A stretch of 64,000 nt of DNA from Amaranthus tricolor (lineage: Eukaryota > Streptophyta > Magnoliopsida > Caryophyllales > Amaranthaceae): positions 1,294,038 through 1,358,037 of the forward strand of contig NC_080053.1 in the NCBI RefSeq assembly GCF_026212465.1. Direction: 5' to 3'. Made by a program: the position numbers and the translations under genes. Shown here in pieces: positions 26,428-42,042 of the stretch. The notes under the pieces were generated by a model. The model was given only the letters and a program-made list of their open reading frames with translations, ran no database searches and was not told where the DNA came from. The first letter of the stretch is position 1, and each line of letters opens with the position of its first letter.

Positions 26428-26934
26428 TATTGAGTTCACAAAAGTTCAATTCAAATGTTCAACAACTCAAATTAATTCATCCGGAAGCACAAACGTAAGC
26501 AATGACGAAATCAAAAGTATCATTCAAATGTTCAACAACTCAAATTAATTCATCCGGAAGCACAAACGTAAGCAATGACGAAATCAAAAGCATCTCCAAC
26601 AGTAATTCAAAGCATCTTCAACAGTAAAGCATCTCCAACAGTGATTCAAAGCATCTTCAACAGTAAAGCATCTTCAATAGTAATTCAAAGCATCTTCTAC
26701 AGTATTATAGTGTAACTTTAATAATTATGTTTGTACTATTTCTCTTTAATTTCTTATTGGAAGAGCAGATTGCACCTTATCTCTTCCTTTGTGTATAAAT
26801 AAAGTGTCTAGCTCTAAGATGAGAGCATCCTGTAATTTTCTTTTGTTTAAGTCTTATCTCAAATAAATCTAACTTTCTTTACTTATCTTATTATTATCAA
26901 TTATATAATAAGATTTATATCCACAAAATTATTA
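26428..26934 (+). promoter_or_regulatory. Viral intergenic region and promoter, cut off by satellite
   Basis: As-1-like elements are at 26493-26507 and 26566-26580, with the 39-bp dimeric repeat and a TATA box at 26794-26803. The R-U5-like segment begins at about 26832 and breaks off at 26934, after roughly 100 of its 137 bp and before the primer site. The following bases are satellite, so the promoter points into the array. Confidence 0.8.
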
Positions 26935-29900
26935 CCAGGATCAATGAGCAATGAAGAATGAACGATTTAGAATGAACAAGGATCAATGATCATTGAAGAT
27001 GGAACGATGAAGAATGAACAAGGATCAATGATCATTGAAGAATGAACGATGAAGAATAAATATGGATCAATGATCATTAAAGAATGAACGATGAAGAATG
27101 AACAAGGATCAATGATCATTGAAGAATGAACGATGAAGAATGAACAAGGATCAATGATCAATGAACAATGAACGATGAAGAATGAACCAGGATCAATGAG
27201 CATTGAAGAATGAACGATTTAGAATGAACAAGGATCAATGATCATTGAAGATGGAACGATGAAGAATGAACAAGGATCAATGATCATTAAAGAATGAACG
27301 ATTTAGAATGAACAAGGATAATTGATCATTGAAGAATGAACGATGAAGAATGAACAAGGATCAATGATCAATAATGAATGAACGATGAAGAATGAACAAG
27401 GATCAATGATTAATGAACAATGAACGATGAAGAATGAACAAGGATCAATGAGCATTGAAGAATGAATGATGAAGAATGAACAAGGATCAATGATCATTGA
27501 AGAATGAACGATGAAGAATGAGCAAGGATCAATGATCATTGAAGAATGAACGATGAAGAATGAACAAGGATCAATGATCAATGAACAATGAACGATGAAG
27601 AATGAACCAGGATCAATGAGCAATGAAGAATGAACGATTTAGAATGAACAAGGATCAATGATCATTGAAGATGGAACGATGAAGAATGAACAAGGATCAA
27701 TGATCATTGAAGAATGAACGATGAAGAATAAATATGGATCAATGATCATTAAAGAATGAACGATGAAGAATGAACAAGGATCAATGATCATTGAAGAATG
27801 AACGATGAAGAATGAACAAGGATCAATGATCAATGAACAATGAACGATGAAGAATGAACCAGGATCAATGAGCATTGAAGAATGAACGATTTAGAATGAA
27901 CAAGGATCAATGATCATTGAAGATGGAACGATGAAGAATGAACAAGGATCAATGATCATTAAAGAATGAACGATTTAGAATGAACAAGGATAATTGATCA
28001 TTGAAGAATGAACGATGAAGAATGAACAAGGATCAATGATCAATAATGAATGAACGATGAAGAATGAACAAGGATCAATGATTAATGAACAATGAACGAT
28101 GAAGAATGAACAAGGATCAATGAGCATTGAAGAATGAACGATGAAGAATGAACAAGGATCAATGATCAATGAACAATGAACGATGAAGAATGAAACAGGA
28201 TCAATGAGCATTGTAGAATGAACGATGAAGAATGTACAAGGATCAATGATGAATAATGAATGAACGATGAAGAATGAACAAGGTTCAATGATCATTGAAG
28301 AATGAACGATGAAGAATGAATATGGTTCAATGATCATTAAAGAATGAACGATGAAGAATGAACAAGGATCAATGATCATTGAAGAATGAACGATGAAGAA
28401 TGAACAAGGATCAATGATCAATGAACAATGAATGATGAAGAATCAACCAGGATCAATGAGCATTGAAGAATGAACGATTTAGAATGAACAAGGATCAATG
28501 ATCAATGAAGATGGAACGATGAAGAATGAACAAGGATCAATGATCATTGAAGAATGAACGATGAAGAATAAATATGGATCAATGATCATTAAAGAATGAA
28601 CGATGAGAAATGAATATGGATCAATGATCATTAAAGAATGAACGATGAAGAATGAACAAGGATCAATGATCATTGAAGAATGAACGATGAAGAATGAACA
28701 AGGATCAATGATCATTGAAGAATGAACGATGAAGAATGAACAAGGATCAATGATTAATGAACAATGAACGATGAAGAATGAACAAGGATCAATGAGCATT
28801 GAAGAATGAATGATGAATAATGAACAAGGATCAATGATCAATGAACAATGAAGGATGAAGAATGAACGAGGATCAATGAGCATTGTAGAATGAACGATGA
28901 TGAATGTACAAGGATCAATGATGAATAATGAATGAACGATGAAGAATGAACAAGGATCAATGATCATTGAAGAATGAACGATGAAGAATGAATATGGATC
29001 AATGATCATTAAAGAATGAACGATGAAGAATGAGCAAGGATCAATGATCATTGAAGAATGAACGATGAAGTATGATCAATGAACAATGAACGATGAAGAA
29101 TGAACCAGGATCAATGAGCAATGAAGAATGAACGATTTAGAATGAACAAGGATCAATGATCATTGAAGATGGAACGATGAAGAATGAACAAGGATCAATA
29201 ATCATTGAAGAATGAACGATGGAGAATGAATATGGATCAATGATCATTAAAGAATGAACGATGAAGAATGAACAAGGATCAATGATCATTGAAGAATGAA
29301 CGATGAAGAATGAACAAGGATCAATGATCAATGAACAATGAACGATGAAGAATGAACCAGGATCAATGAGCATTGAAGAATGAACGATTTAGAATGAACA
29401 AGGATCAATGATCATTGAAGATGGAACGATGAAGAATGAACAAGGATCAATGATTAATGAACAATGAACGATGAAGAATGAACAAGGATCAATGAGCATT
29501 GAAGAATGAATGATGAAGAATGAACAAGGATCAATGATCAATAAACAATGAACGATGAAGAATGAACGAGGATCAATGAGCATTGTAGAATGAACGATGA
29601 AGAATGTACAAGGATCAATGATGAATAATGAATGAACAATGAAGAATGAACAAGGATCAATGATCATTGAAGAATGAACGATGAAGAATGAATATGGATC
29701 AATGATCATTAAAGAATGAACGATGAAGAATGAACAAGGATCAATGATCATTGAAGAATGAACAAGGATCAATGATCAATGAACAATGAACGATGAAGAA
29801 TGAACCAGGATCAATGAGCATTGAAGAATGAACGATTTAGAATGAACAAGGATCAATGATCATTGAAGATGGAACGATGAAGAATGAACAAGGATCAATG

Positions 29901-32900
29901 ATTAATGAACAATGAACGATGAAGAATGAACAAGGATCAATGAGCATTGAAGAATGAATGATGAAGAATGAACAAGGATCAATGATCAATAAACAATGAA
30001 CGATGAAGAATGAACGAGGATCAATGAGCATTGTAGAGTGAACGATGAAGAATGTACAAGGATCAATGATGAATAATGAATGAACGATGAAGAATGAACA
30101 AGGATCAATGATCATTGAAGAATGAACGATGAAGAATGAACAAGGATTAATGATCATTGAAGAATGAACGATGAAGAATGAACAAGGATCAATGATCAAT
30201 GAACAATGAACGATGAAGAATGAACCAGGATCAACGAGCATTGAAGAATGAACGATTTAGAATGAACAAGGATCAATGATCATTCAAGATGGAACGATGA
30301 AGAATGAACAAGGATCAATGATCATTGAAGAATGAACGATGAAGAATGAGCAAGGATCAATGATCATTGAAGAATGAACGATGAAGAATGAACAAGGATC
30401 AATGATCAATGAACAATGAACGATGAAGAATGAACCAGGATCAATGAGCAATGAAGAATGAACGATTTAGAATGAACAAGGATCAATGATCATTGAAGAT
30501 GGAACGATGAAGAATGAACAAGGATCAATGATCATTGAAGAATGAACGATGAAGAATAAATATGGATCAATGATCATTAAAGAATGAACGATGAAGAATG
30601 AACAAGGATCAATGATCATTGAAGAATGAACGATGAAGAATGAACAAGGATCAATGATCAATGAACAATGAACGATGAAGAATGAACCAGGATCAATGAG
30701 CATTGAAGAATGAACGATTTAGAATGAACAAGGATCAATGATCATTGAAGATGGAACGATGAAGAATGAACAAGGATCAATGATCATTAAAGAATGAACG
30801 ATTTAGAATGAACAAGGATAATTGATCATTGAAGAATGAACGATGAAGAATGAACAAGGATCAATGATCAATAATGAATGAACGATGAAGAATGAACAAG
30901 GATCAATGATTAATGAACAATGAACGATGAAGAATGAACAAGGATCAATGAGCATTGAAGAATGAATGATGAAGAATGAACAAGGATCAATGATCATTGA
31001 AGAATGAACGATGAAGAATGAGCAAGGATCAATGATCATTGAAGAATGAACGATGAAGAATGAACAAGGATCAATGATCAATGAACAATGAACGATGAAG
31101 AATGAACCAGGATCAATGAGCAATGAAGAATGAACGATTTAGAATGAACAAGGATCAATGATCATTGAAGATGGAACGATGAAGAATGAACAAGGATCAA
31201 TGATCATTGAAGAATGAACGATGAAGAATAAATATGGATCAATGATCATTAAAGAATGAACGATGAAGAATGAACAAGGATCAATGATCATTGAAGAATG
31301 AACGATGAAGAATGAACAAGGATCAATGATCAATGAACAATGAACGATGAAGAATGAACCAGGATCAATGAGCATTGAAGAATGAACGATTTAGAATGAA
31401 CAAGGATCAATGATCATTGAAGATGGAACGATGAAGAATGAACAAGGATCAATGATCATTAAAGAATGAACGATTTAGAATGAACAAGGATAATTGATCA
31501 TTGAAGAATGAACGATGAAGAATGAACAAGGATCAATGATCAATAATGAATGAACGATGAAGAATGAACAAGGATCAATGATTAATGAACAATGAACGAT
31601 GAAGAATGAACAAGGATCAATGAGCATTGAAGAATGAACGATGAAGAATGAACAAGGATCAATGATCAATGAACAATGAACGATGAAGAATGAAACAGGA
31701 TCAATGAGCATTGTAGAATGAACGATGAAGAATGTACAAGGATCAATGATGAATAATGAATGCACGATGAAGAATGAACAAGGTTCAATGATCATTGAAG
31801 AATGAACGATGAAGAATGAATATGGTTCAATGATCATTAAAGAATGAACGATGAAGAATGAACAAGGATCAATGATCATTGAAGAATGAACGATGAAGAA
31901 TGAACAAGGATCAATGATCAATGAACAATGAATGATGAAGAATCAACCAGGATCAATGAGCATTGAAGAATGAACGATTTAGAATGAACAAGGATCAATG
32001 ATCAATGAAGATGGAACGATGAAGAATGAACAAGGATCAATGATCATTGAAGAATGAACGATGAAGAATAAATATGGATCAATGATCATTAAAGAATGAA
32101 CGATGAGAAATGAATATGGATCAATGATCATTAAAGAATGAACGATGAAGAATGAACAAGGATCAATGATCATTGAAGAATGAACGATGAAGAATGAACA
32201 AGGATCAATGATCATTGAAGAATGAACGATGAAGAATGAACAAGGATCAATGATTAATGAACAATGAACGATGAAGAATGAACAAGGATCAATGAGCATT
32301 GAAGAATGAATGATGAATAATGAACAAGGATCAATGATCAATGAACAATGAAGGATGAAGAATGAACGAGGATCAATGAGCATTGTAGAATGAACGATGA
32401 TGAATGTACAAGGATCAATGATGAATAATGAATGAACGATGAAGAATGAACAAGGATCAATGATCATTGAAGAATGAACGATGAAGAATGAATATGGATC
32501 AATGATCATTAAAGAATGAACGATGAAGAATGAGCAAGGATCAATGATCATTGAAGAATGAACGATGAAGTATGATCAATGAACAATGAACGATGAAGAA
32601 TGAACCAGGATCAATGAGCAATGAAGAATGAACGATTTAGAATGAACAAGGATCAATGATCATTGAAGATGGAACGATGAAGAATGAACAAGGATCAATA
32701 ATCATTGAAGAATGAACGATGGAGAATGAATATGGATCAATGATCATTAAAGAATGAACGATGAAGAATGAACAAGGATCAATGATCATTGAAGAATGAA
32801 CGATGAAGAATGAACAAGGATCAATGATCAATGAACAATGAACGATGAAGAATGAACCAGGATCAATGAGCATTGAAGAATGAACGATTTAGAATGAACA

Positions 32901-35900
32901 AGGATCAATGATCATTGAAGATGGAACGATGAAGAATGAACAAGGATCAATGATTAATGAACAATGAACGATGAAGAATGAACAAGGATCAATGAGCATT
33001 GAAGAATGAATGATGAAGAATGAACAAGGATCAATGATCAATAAACAATGAACGATGAAGAATGAACGAGGATCAATGAGCATTGTAGAATGAACGATGA
33101 AGAATGTACAAGGATCAATGATGAATAATGAATGAACAATGAAGAATGAACAAGGATCAATGATCATTGAAGAATGAACGATGAAGAATGAATATGGATC
33201 AATGATCATTAAAGAATGAACGATGAAGAATGAACAAGGATCAATGATCATTGAAGAATGAACAAGGATCAATGATCAATGAACAATGAACGATGAAGAA
33301 TGAACCAGGATCAATGAGCATTGAAGAATGAACGATTTAGAATGAACAAGGATCAATGATCATTGAAGATGGAACGATGAAGAATGAACAAGGATCAATG
33401 ATTAATGAACAATGAACGATGAAGAATGAACAAGGATCAATGAGCATTGAAGAATGAATGATGAAGAATGAACAAGGATCAATGATCAATAAACAATGAA
33501 CGATGAAGAATGAACGAGGATCAATGAGCATTGTAGAATGAACGATGAAGAATGTACAAGGATCAATGATGAATAATGAATGAACGATGAAGAATGAACA
33601 AGGATCAATGATCATTGAAGAATGAACGATGAAGAATGAACAAGGATTAATGATCATTGAAGAATGAACGATGAAGAATGAACAAGGATCAATGATCAAT
33701 GAACAATGAACGATGAAGAATGAACCAGGATCAACGAGCATTGAAGAATGAACGATTTAGAATGAACAAGGATCAATGATCATTCAAGATGGAACGATGA
33801 AGAATGAACAAGGATCAATGATCATTGAAGAATGAACGATGAGAAATGAATATGGATCAATGATCATTAAAGAATGAACGATGAAGAATGAACAAGGATC
33901 AATGATCATTGAAGAATGAACGATGAAGAATGAACCAGGATCAATGAGCATTGAAGAATGAACGATTTAGAATGAACAAGGATCAATGATCATTGAAGAT
34001 GGAACGATGAAGAATGAATAGGATCAATGAGCATTGAAGAATGAATGATGAAGAATGAACAAGGATCAATGATCAATGAACAATGAACGATGAAGAATGA
34101 ACCAGGATCAATGAGCAATGAAGAATGAACGATTTAGAATGAACAAGGATCAATGATCATTGAAGATGGAACGATGAAGAATGAACAAGGATCAATGATC
34201 ATTGAAGAATGAACGATGAAGAATAAATATGGATCAATGATCATTAAAGAATGAACGATGAAGAATGAACAAGGATCAATGATCATTGAAGAATGAACGA
34301 TGAAGAATGAACAAGGATCAATGATCAATGAACAATGAACGATGAAGAATGAACCAGGATCAATGAGCATTGAAGAATGAACGATTTAGAATGAACAAGG
34401 ATCAATGATCATTGAAGATGGAACGATGAAGAATGAACAAGGATCAATGATCATTAAAGAATGAACGATTTAGAATGAACAAGGATAATTGATCATTGAA
34501 GAATGAACGATGAAGAATGAACAAGGATCAATGATCAATAATGAATGAACGATGAAGAATGAACAAGGATCAATGATTAATGAACAATGAACGATGAAGA
34601 ATGAACAAGGATCAATGAGCATTGAAGAATGAACGATGAAGAATGAACAAGGATCAATGATCATTGAAGAATGAACGATGAAGAATGAGCAAGGATCAAT
34701 GATCATTGAAGAATGAACGATGAAGAATGAACAAGGATCAATGATCAATGAACAATGAACGATGAAGAATGAACCAGGATCAATGAGCAATGAAGAATGA
34801 ACGATTTAGAATGAACAAGGATCAATGATCATTGAAGATGGAACGATGAAGAATGAACAAGGATCAATGATCATTGAAGAATGAACGATGAAGAATAAAT
34901 ATGGATCAATGATCATTAAAGAATGAACGATGAAGAATGAACAAGGATCAATGATCATTGAAGAATGAACGATGAAGAATGAACAAGGATCAATGATCAA
35001 TGAACAATGAACGATGAAGAATGAACCAGGATCAATGAGCATTGAAGAATGAACGATTTAGAATGAACAAGGATCAATGATCATTGAAGATGGAACGATG
35101 AAGAATGAACAAGGATCAATGATCATTAAAGAATGAACGATTTAGAATGAACAAGGATAATTGATCATTGAAGAATGAACGATGAAGAATGAACAAGGAT
35201 CAATGATCAATAATGAATGAACGATGAAGAATGAACAAGGATCAATGATTAATGAACAATGAACGATGAAGAATGAACAAGGATCAATGAGCATTGAAGA
35301 ATGAACGATGAAGAATGAACAAGGATCAATGATCAATGAACAATGAACGATGAAGAATGAAACAGGATCAATGAGCATTGTAGAATGAACGATGAAGAAT
35401 GTACAAGGATCAATGATGAATAATGAATGAACGATGAAGAATGAACAAGGTTCAATGATCATTGAAGAATGAACGATGAAGAATGAATATGGTTCAATGA
35501 TCATTAAAGAATGAACGATGAAGAATGAACAAGGATCAATGATCATTGAAGAATGAACGATGAAGAATGAACAAGGATCAATGATCAATGAACAATGAAT
35601 GATGAAGAATCAACCAGGATCAATGAGCATTGAAGAATGAACGATTTAGAATGAACAAGGATCAATGATCAATGAAGATGGAACGATGAAGAATGAACAA
35701 GGATCAATGATCATTGAAGAATGAACGATGAAGAATAAATATGGATCAATGATCATTAAAGAATGAACGATGAAGAATGAACAAGGATCAATGATCATTG
35801 AAGAATGAACGATGAAGAATGAACAAGGATCAATGATTAATGAACAATGAACGATGAAGAATGAACAAGGATCAATGAGCATTGAAGAATGAATGATGAA

Positions 35901-38900
35901 TAATGAACAAGGATCAATGATCAATGAACAATGAAGGATGAAGAATGAACGAGGATCAATGAGCATTGTAGAATGAACGATGATGAATGTACAAGGATCA
36001 ATGATGAATAATGAATGAACGATGAAGAATGAACAAGGATCAATGATCATTGAAGAATGAACGATGAAGAATGAATATGGATCAATGATCATTAAAGAAT
36101 GAACGATGAAGAATGAGCAAGGATCAATGATCATTGAAGAATGAACGATGAAGTATGATCAATGAACAATGAACGATGAAGAATGAACCAGGATCAATGA
36201 GCAATGAAGAATGAACGATTTAGAATGAACAAGGATCAATGATCATTGAAGATGGAACGATGAAGAATGAACAAGGATCAATAATCATTGAAGAATGAAC
36301 GATGGAGAATGAATATGGATCAATGATCATTAAAGAATGAACGATGAAGAATGAACAAGGATCAATGATCATTGAAGAATGAACGATGAAGAATGAACAA
36401 GGATCAATGATCAATGAACAATGAACGATGAAGAATGAACCAGGATCAATGAGCATTGAAGAATGAACGATTTAGAATGAACAAGGATCAATGATCATTG
36501 AAGATGGAACGATGAAGAATGAACAAGGATCAATGATTAATGAACAATGAACGATGAAGAATGAACAAGGATCAATGAGCATTGAAGAATGAATGATGAA
36601 GAATGAACAAGGATCAATGATCAATAAACAATGAACGATGAAGAATGAACGAGGATCAATGAGCATTGTAGAATGAACGATGAAGAATGTACAAGGATCA
36701 ATGATGAATAATGAATGAACAATGAAGAATGAACAAGGATCAATGATCATTGAAGAATGAACGATGAAGAATGAATATGGATCAATGATCATTAAAGAAT
36801 GAACGATGAAGAATGAACAAGGATCAATGATCATTGAAGAATGAACAAGGATCAATGATCAATGAACAATGAACGATGAAGAATGAACCAGGATCAATGA
36901 GCATTGAAGAATGAACGATTTAGAATGAACAAGGATCAATGATCATTGAAGATGGAACGATGAAGAATGAACAAGGATCAATGATTAATGAACAATGAAC
37001 GATGAAGAATGAACAAGGATCAATGAGCAAATAAGAATGAATGATGAAGAATGAACAAGGATCAATGATCAATAAACAATGAACGATGAAGAATGAACGA
37101 GGATCAATGAGCATTGTAGAATGAACGATGAAGAATGTACAAGGATCAATGATGAATAATGAATGAACGATGAAGAATGAACAAGGATCAATGATCATTG
37201 AAGAATGAACGATGAAGAATGAACAAGGATTAATGATCATTGAAGAATGAACGATGAAGAATGAACAAGGATCAATGATCAATGAACAATGAACGATGAA
37301 GAATGAACCAGGATCAACGAGCATTGAAGAATGAACGATTTAGAATGAACAAGGATCAATGATCATTCAAGATGGAACGATGAAGAATGAACAAGGATCA
37401 ATGATCATTGAAGAATGAACGATGAGAAATGAATATGGATCAATGATCATTAAAGAATGAACGATGAAGAATGAACAAGGATCAATGATCATTGAAGAAT
37501 GAACGATGAAGAATGAACCAGGATCAATGAGCATTGAAGAATGAACGATTTAGAATGAACAAGGATCAATGATCATTGAAGATGGAACGATGAAGAATGA
37601 ATAGGATCAATGAGCATTGAAGAATGAATGATGAAGAATGAACAAGGATCAATGATCAATGAACAATGAACGATGAAGAATGAACCAGGATCAATGAGCA
37701 ATGAAGAATGAACGATTTAGAATGAACAAGGATCAATGATCATTGAAGATGGAACGATGAAGAATGAACAAGGATCAATGATCATTGAAGAATGAACGAT
37801 GAAGAATAAATATGGATCAATGATCATTAAAGAATGAACGATGAAGAATGAACAAGGATCAATGATCATTGAAGAATGAACGATGAAGAATGAACAAGGA
37901 TCAATGATCAATGAACAATGAACGATGAAGAATGAACCAGGATCAATGAGCATTGAAGAATGAACGATTTAGAATGAACAAGGATCAATGATCATTGAAG
38001 ATGGAACGATGAAGAATGAACAAGGATCAATGATCATTAAAGAATGAACGATTTAGAATGAACAAGGATAATTGATCATTGAAGAATGAACGATGAAGAA
38101 TGAACAAGGATCAATGATCAATAATGAATGAACGATGAAGAATGAACAAGGATCAATGATTAATGAACAATGAACGATGAAGAATGAACAAGGATCAATG
38201 AGCATTGAAGAATGAACGATGAAGAATGAACAAGGATCAATGATCATTGAAGAATGAACGATGAAGAATGAGCAAGGATCAATGATCATTGAAGAATGAA
38301 CGATGAAGAATGAACAAGGATCAATGATCAATGAACAATGAACGATGAAGAATGAACCAGGATCAATGAGCAATGAAGAATGAACGATTTAGAATGAACA
38401 AGGATCAATGATCATTGAAGATGGAACGATGAAGAATGAACAAGGATCAATGATCATTGAAGAATGAACGATGAAGAATAAATATGGATCAATGATCATT
38501 AAAGAATGAACGATGAAGAATGAACAAGGATCAATGATCATTGAAGAATGAACGATGAAGAATGAACAAGGATCAATGATCAATGAACAACGAACGATGA
38601 AGAATGAACCAGGATCAATGAGCATTGAAGAATGAACGATTTAGAATGAACAAGGATCAATGATCATTGAAGATGGAACGATGAAGAATGAACAAGGATC
38701 AATGATCATTAAAGAATGAACGATTTAGAATGAACAAGGATAATTGATCATTGAAGAATGAACGATGAAGAATGAACAAGGATCAATGATCAATAATGAA
38801 TGAACGATGAAGAATGAACAAGGATCAATGATTAATGAACAATGAACGATGAAGAATGAACAAGGATTTATGAGCATTGAAGAATGAACGATGAAGAATG

Positions 38901-40500
38901 AACAAGGATCAATGATCAATGAACAATGAACGATGAAGAATGAAACAGGATCAATGAGCATTGTAGAATGAACGATGAAGAATGTACAAGGATCAATGAT
39001 GAATAATGAATGAACGATGAAGAATGAACAAGGTTCAATGATCATTGAAGAATGAACGATGAAGAATGAATATGGTTCAATGATCATTAAAGAATGAACG
39101 ATGAAGAATGAACAAGGATCAATGATCATTGAAGAATGAACGATGAAGAATGAACAAGGATCAATGATCAATGAACAATGAATGATGAAGAATCAACCAG
39201 GATCAATGAGCATTGAAGAATGAACGATTTAGAATGAACAAGGATCAATGATCAATGAAGATGGAACGATGAAGAATGAACAAGGATCAATGATCATTGA
39301 AGAATGAACGATGAAGAATAAATATGGATCAATGATCATTAAAGAATGAACGATGAAGAATGAACAAGGATCAATGATCATTGAAGAATGAACGATGAAG
39401 AATGAACAAGGATCAATGATTAATGAACAATGAACGATGAAGAATGAACAAGGATCAATGAGCATTGAAGAATGAATGATGAATAATGAACAAGGATCAA
39501 TGATCAATGAACAATGAAGGATGAAGAATGAACGAGGATCAATGAGCATTGTAGAATGAACGATGATGAATGTACAAGGATCAATGATGAATAATGAATG
39601 AACGATGAAGAATGAACAAGGATCAATGATCATTGAAGAATGAACGATGAAGAATGAATATGGATCAATGATCATTAAAGAATGAACGATGAAGAATGAG
39701 CAAGGATCAATGATCATTGAAGAATGAACGATGAAGCATGATCAATGAACAATGAACGATGAAGAATGAACCAGGATCAATGAGCAATGAAGAATGAACG
39801 ATTTAGAATGAACAAGGATCAATGATCATTGAAGATGGAACGATGAAGAATGAACAAGGATCAATAATCATTGAAGAATGAACGATGGAGAATGAATATG
39901 GATCAATGATCATTAAAGAATGAACGATGAAGAATGAACAAGGATCAATGATCATTGAAGAATGAACGATGAAGAATGAACAAGGATCAATGATCAATGA
40001 ACAATGAACGATGAAGAATGAACCAGGATCAATGAGCATTGAAGAATGAACGATTTAGAATGAACAAGGATCAATGATCATTGAAGATGGAACGATGAAG
40101 AATGAACAAGGATCAATGATTAATGAACAATGAACGATGAAGAATGAACAAGGATCAATGAGCATTGAAGAATGAATGATGAAGAATGAACAAGGATCAA
40201 TGATCAATAAACAATGAACGATGAAGAATGAACGAGGATCAATGAGCATTGTAGAATAAACGATGAAGAATGTACAAGGATCAATGATGAATAATGAATG
40301 AACAATGAAGAATGAACAAGGATCAATGATCATTGAAGAATGAACGATGAAGAATGAATATGGATCAATGATCATTAAAGAATGAACGATGAAGAATGAA
40401 CAAGGATCAATGATCATTGAAGAATGAACGATGAAGAATGAACAAGGATCAATGATCAATGAACAATGAACGATGAAGAATGAACCAGGATCAATGAGCA
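26935..40500. repeat. Higher-order repeat block A (units of about 3.5-3.7 kb)
   Basis: Diagnostic variant monomers recur at fixed offsets: 26967 recurs at 30467 (+3,500), 34134 (+3,667) and 37717 (+3,583). The third unit lacks two monomers (84 bp) relative to the second: the offset changes from 3,667 to 3,583 between 31979/35646 and 32637/36220. Inside each unit a 672-bp (16-monomer) segment is itself duplicated (26967-27638 and 27639-28310). The first unit begins at the viral junction. Confidence 0.85.
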
Positions 40501-42042
40501 TTGAAGAATGAATGATTTAGAATGAACAAGGATCAATGATCATTCAAGATGGAACGATGAAGAATGAACAAGGATCAATGATCATTGAAGAATGAACGAT
40601 GAGAAATGAATATGGATCAATGATCATTAAAGAATGAACGATGAAGAATGAACAAGGATCAATGATCAATAAACAATGAACGATGAAGAATGAACCAGGA
40701 TCAATGAGCAATGAAGAATGAACGATTTAGAATGAACAAGGATCAATGATCATTGAAGATTGAACGATGAAGAATGAACAAGGATCAATGATCATTGAAG
40801 AATGAACGATGAAGAATGAATATGGATCAATGATCATTAAAGAATGAACGATGAAGAATGAACAAGGATCAATGATCATTGAAGAATGAACGATGAAGAA
40901 TGAACAAGGATCAATGATCATTGAAGATGGAACGATGAAGAATGAACAAGGATCAATGATCATTGAAGAATGAACGATGAAAAATGAATATGGATCAATG
41001 ATCATTAAAGAATGAACGATGAAGAATGAACAAGGATCAATGATCATTGAAGAATGAAAGATGAGAAATGAATATGGATCAATGATCATTAAAGAATGAA
41101 CGATGAAGAATGAACAAGGATCAATGATCATTGAAGAATGAACGATGAAGAATGAACAAGGATCAATGAGCAATGAACAATGAACGATGAAGAATGAACC
41201 AGGATCAATGAGCATTGAAGAATGAACGATTTAGAATGAACAAGAATCAATGATCATTGAAGATGGAACGATGAAGAATGAACAAGGATCAATGATCATT
41301 GAAGAATGAATGATGAAGAATGAATATGGATCAGTAATCATTAAAGAATGAACGATGAAGAATGAACAAGGATCAATGATCATTGAAGAATGAACGATGA
41401 AGAATGAACAAGGATCAATGATCAATGAACAATGAACGATGAAGAATGAACGATGAAGAATGAACATGGATCAATGATCAATAATGAATGAACAATGAAG
41501 AATGAACAAGGATCAATGATCATTGAAGAATGAACGATGAAGAATGTACAAGGATCAATGATGAATAATGAATGAACGATGAAGAATGAACAAGGATCAA
41601 TGATCATTGAAGAATGAACGATGAAGAATGAATATGGATCAATGATCATTAAAGAATGAACGATGAAGAATGAGCAAGGATCAATGATCATTGAAGAATG
41701 AACGATGAAGAATGAATAAGGATCAATGATCAATGAACAATGAACGATGAAGAATGAACCAGGATCAATGAGCAATGAAGAATGAACGATTTAGAATGAA
41801 CAAGGATCAATGATCATTGAAGATGGAACGATGAAGAATGAACAAGGATCAATGATCATTGAAGAATGAACGATGAAGAATGAATATGGATCAATGATCA
41901 TTAAAGAATGAACGATGAAGAATGAACAAGGATCAATGATCATTGAAGAATGAACGATGAAGAATGAACAAGGATCAATGATCAATGAACAATGAACGAT
42001 GAAGAATGAACCAGGATCAATGAGCATTGAAGAATGAACGAT

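Noticed and set aside
3145..26934. LTR retrotransposon (Ty3 type)
   Set aside because: RT and RNase H are present, but there is no integrase and there are no LTRs with TG...CA ends; a movement protein and circular-genome promoter layout are present.
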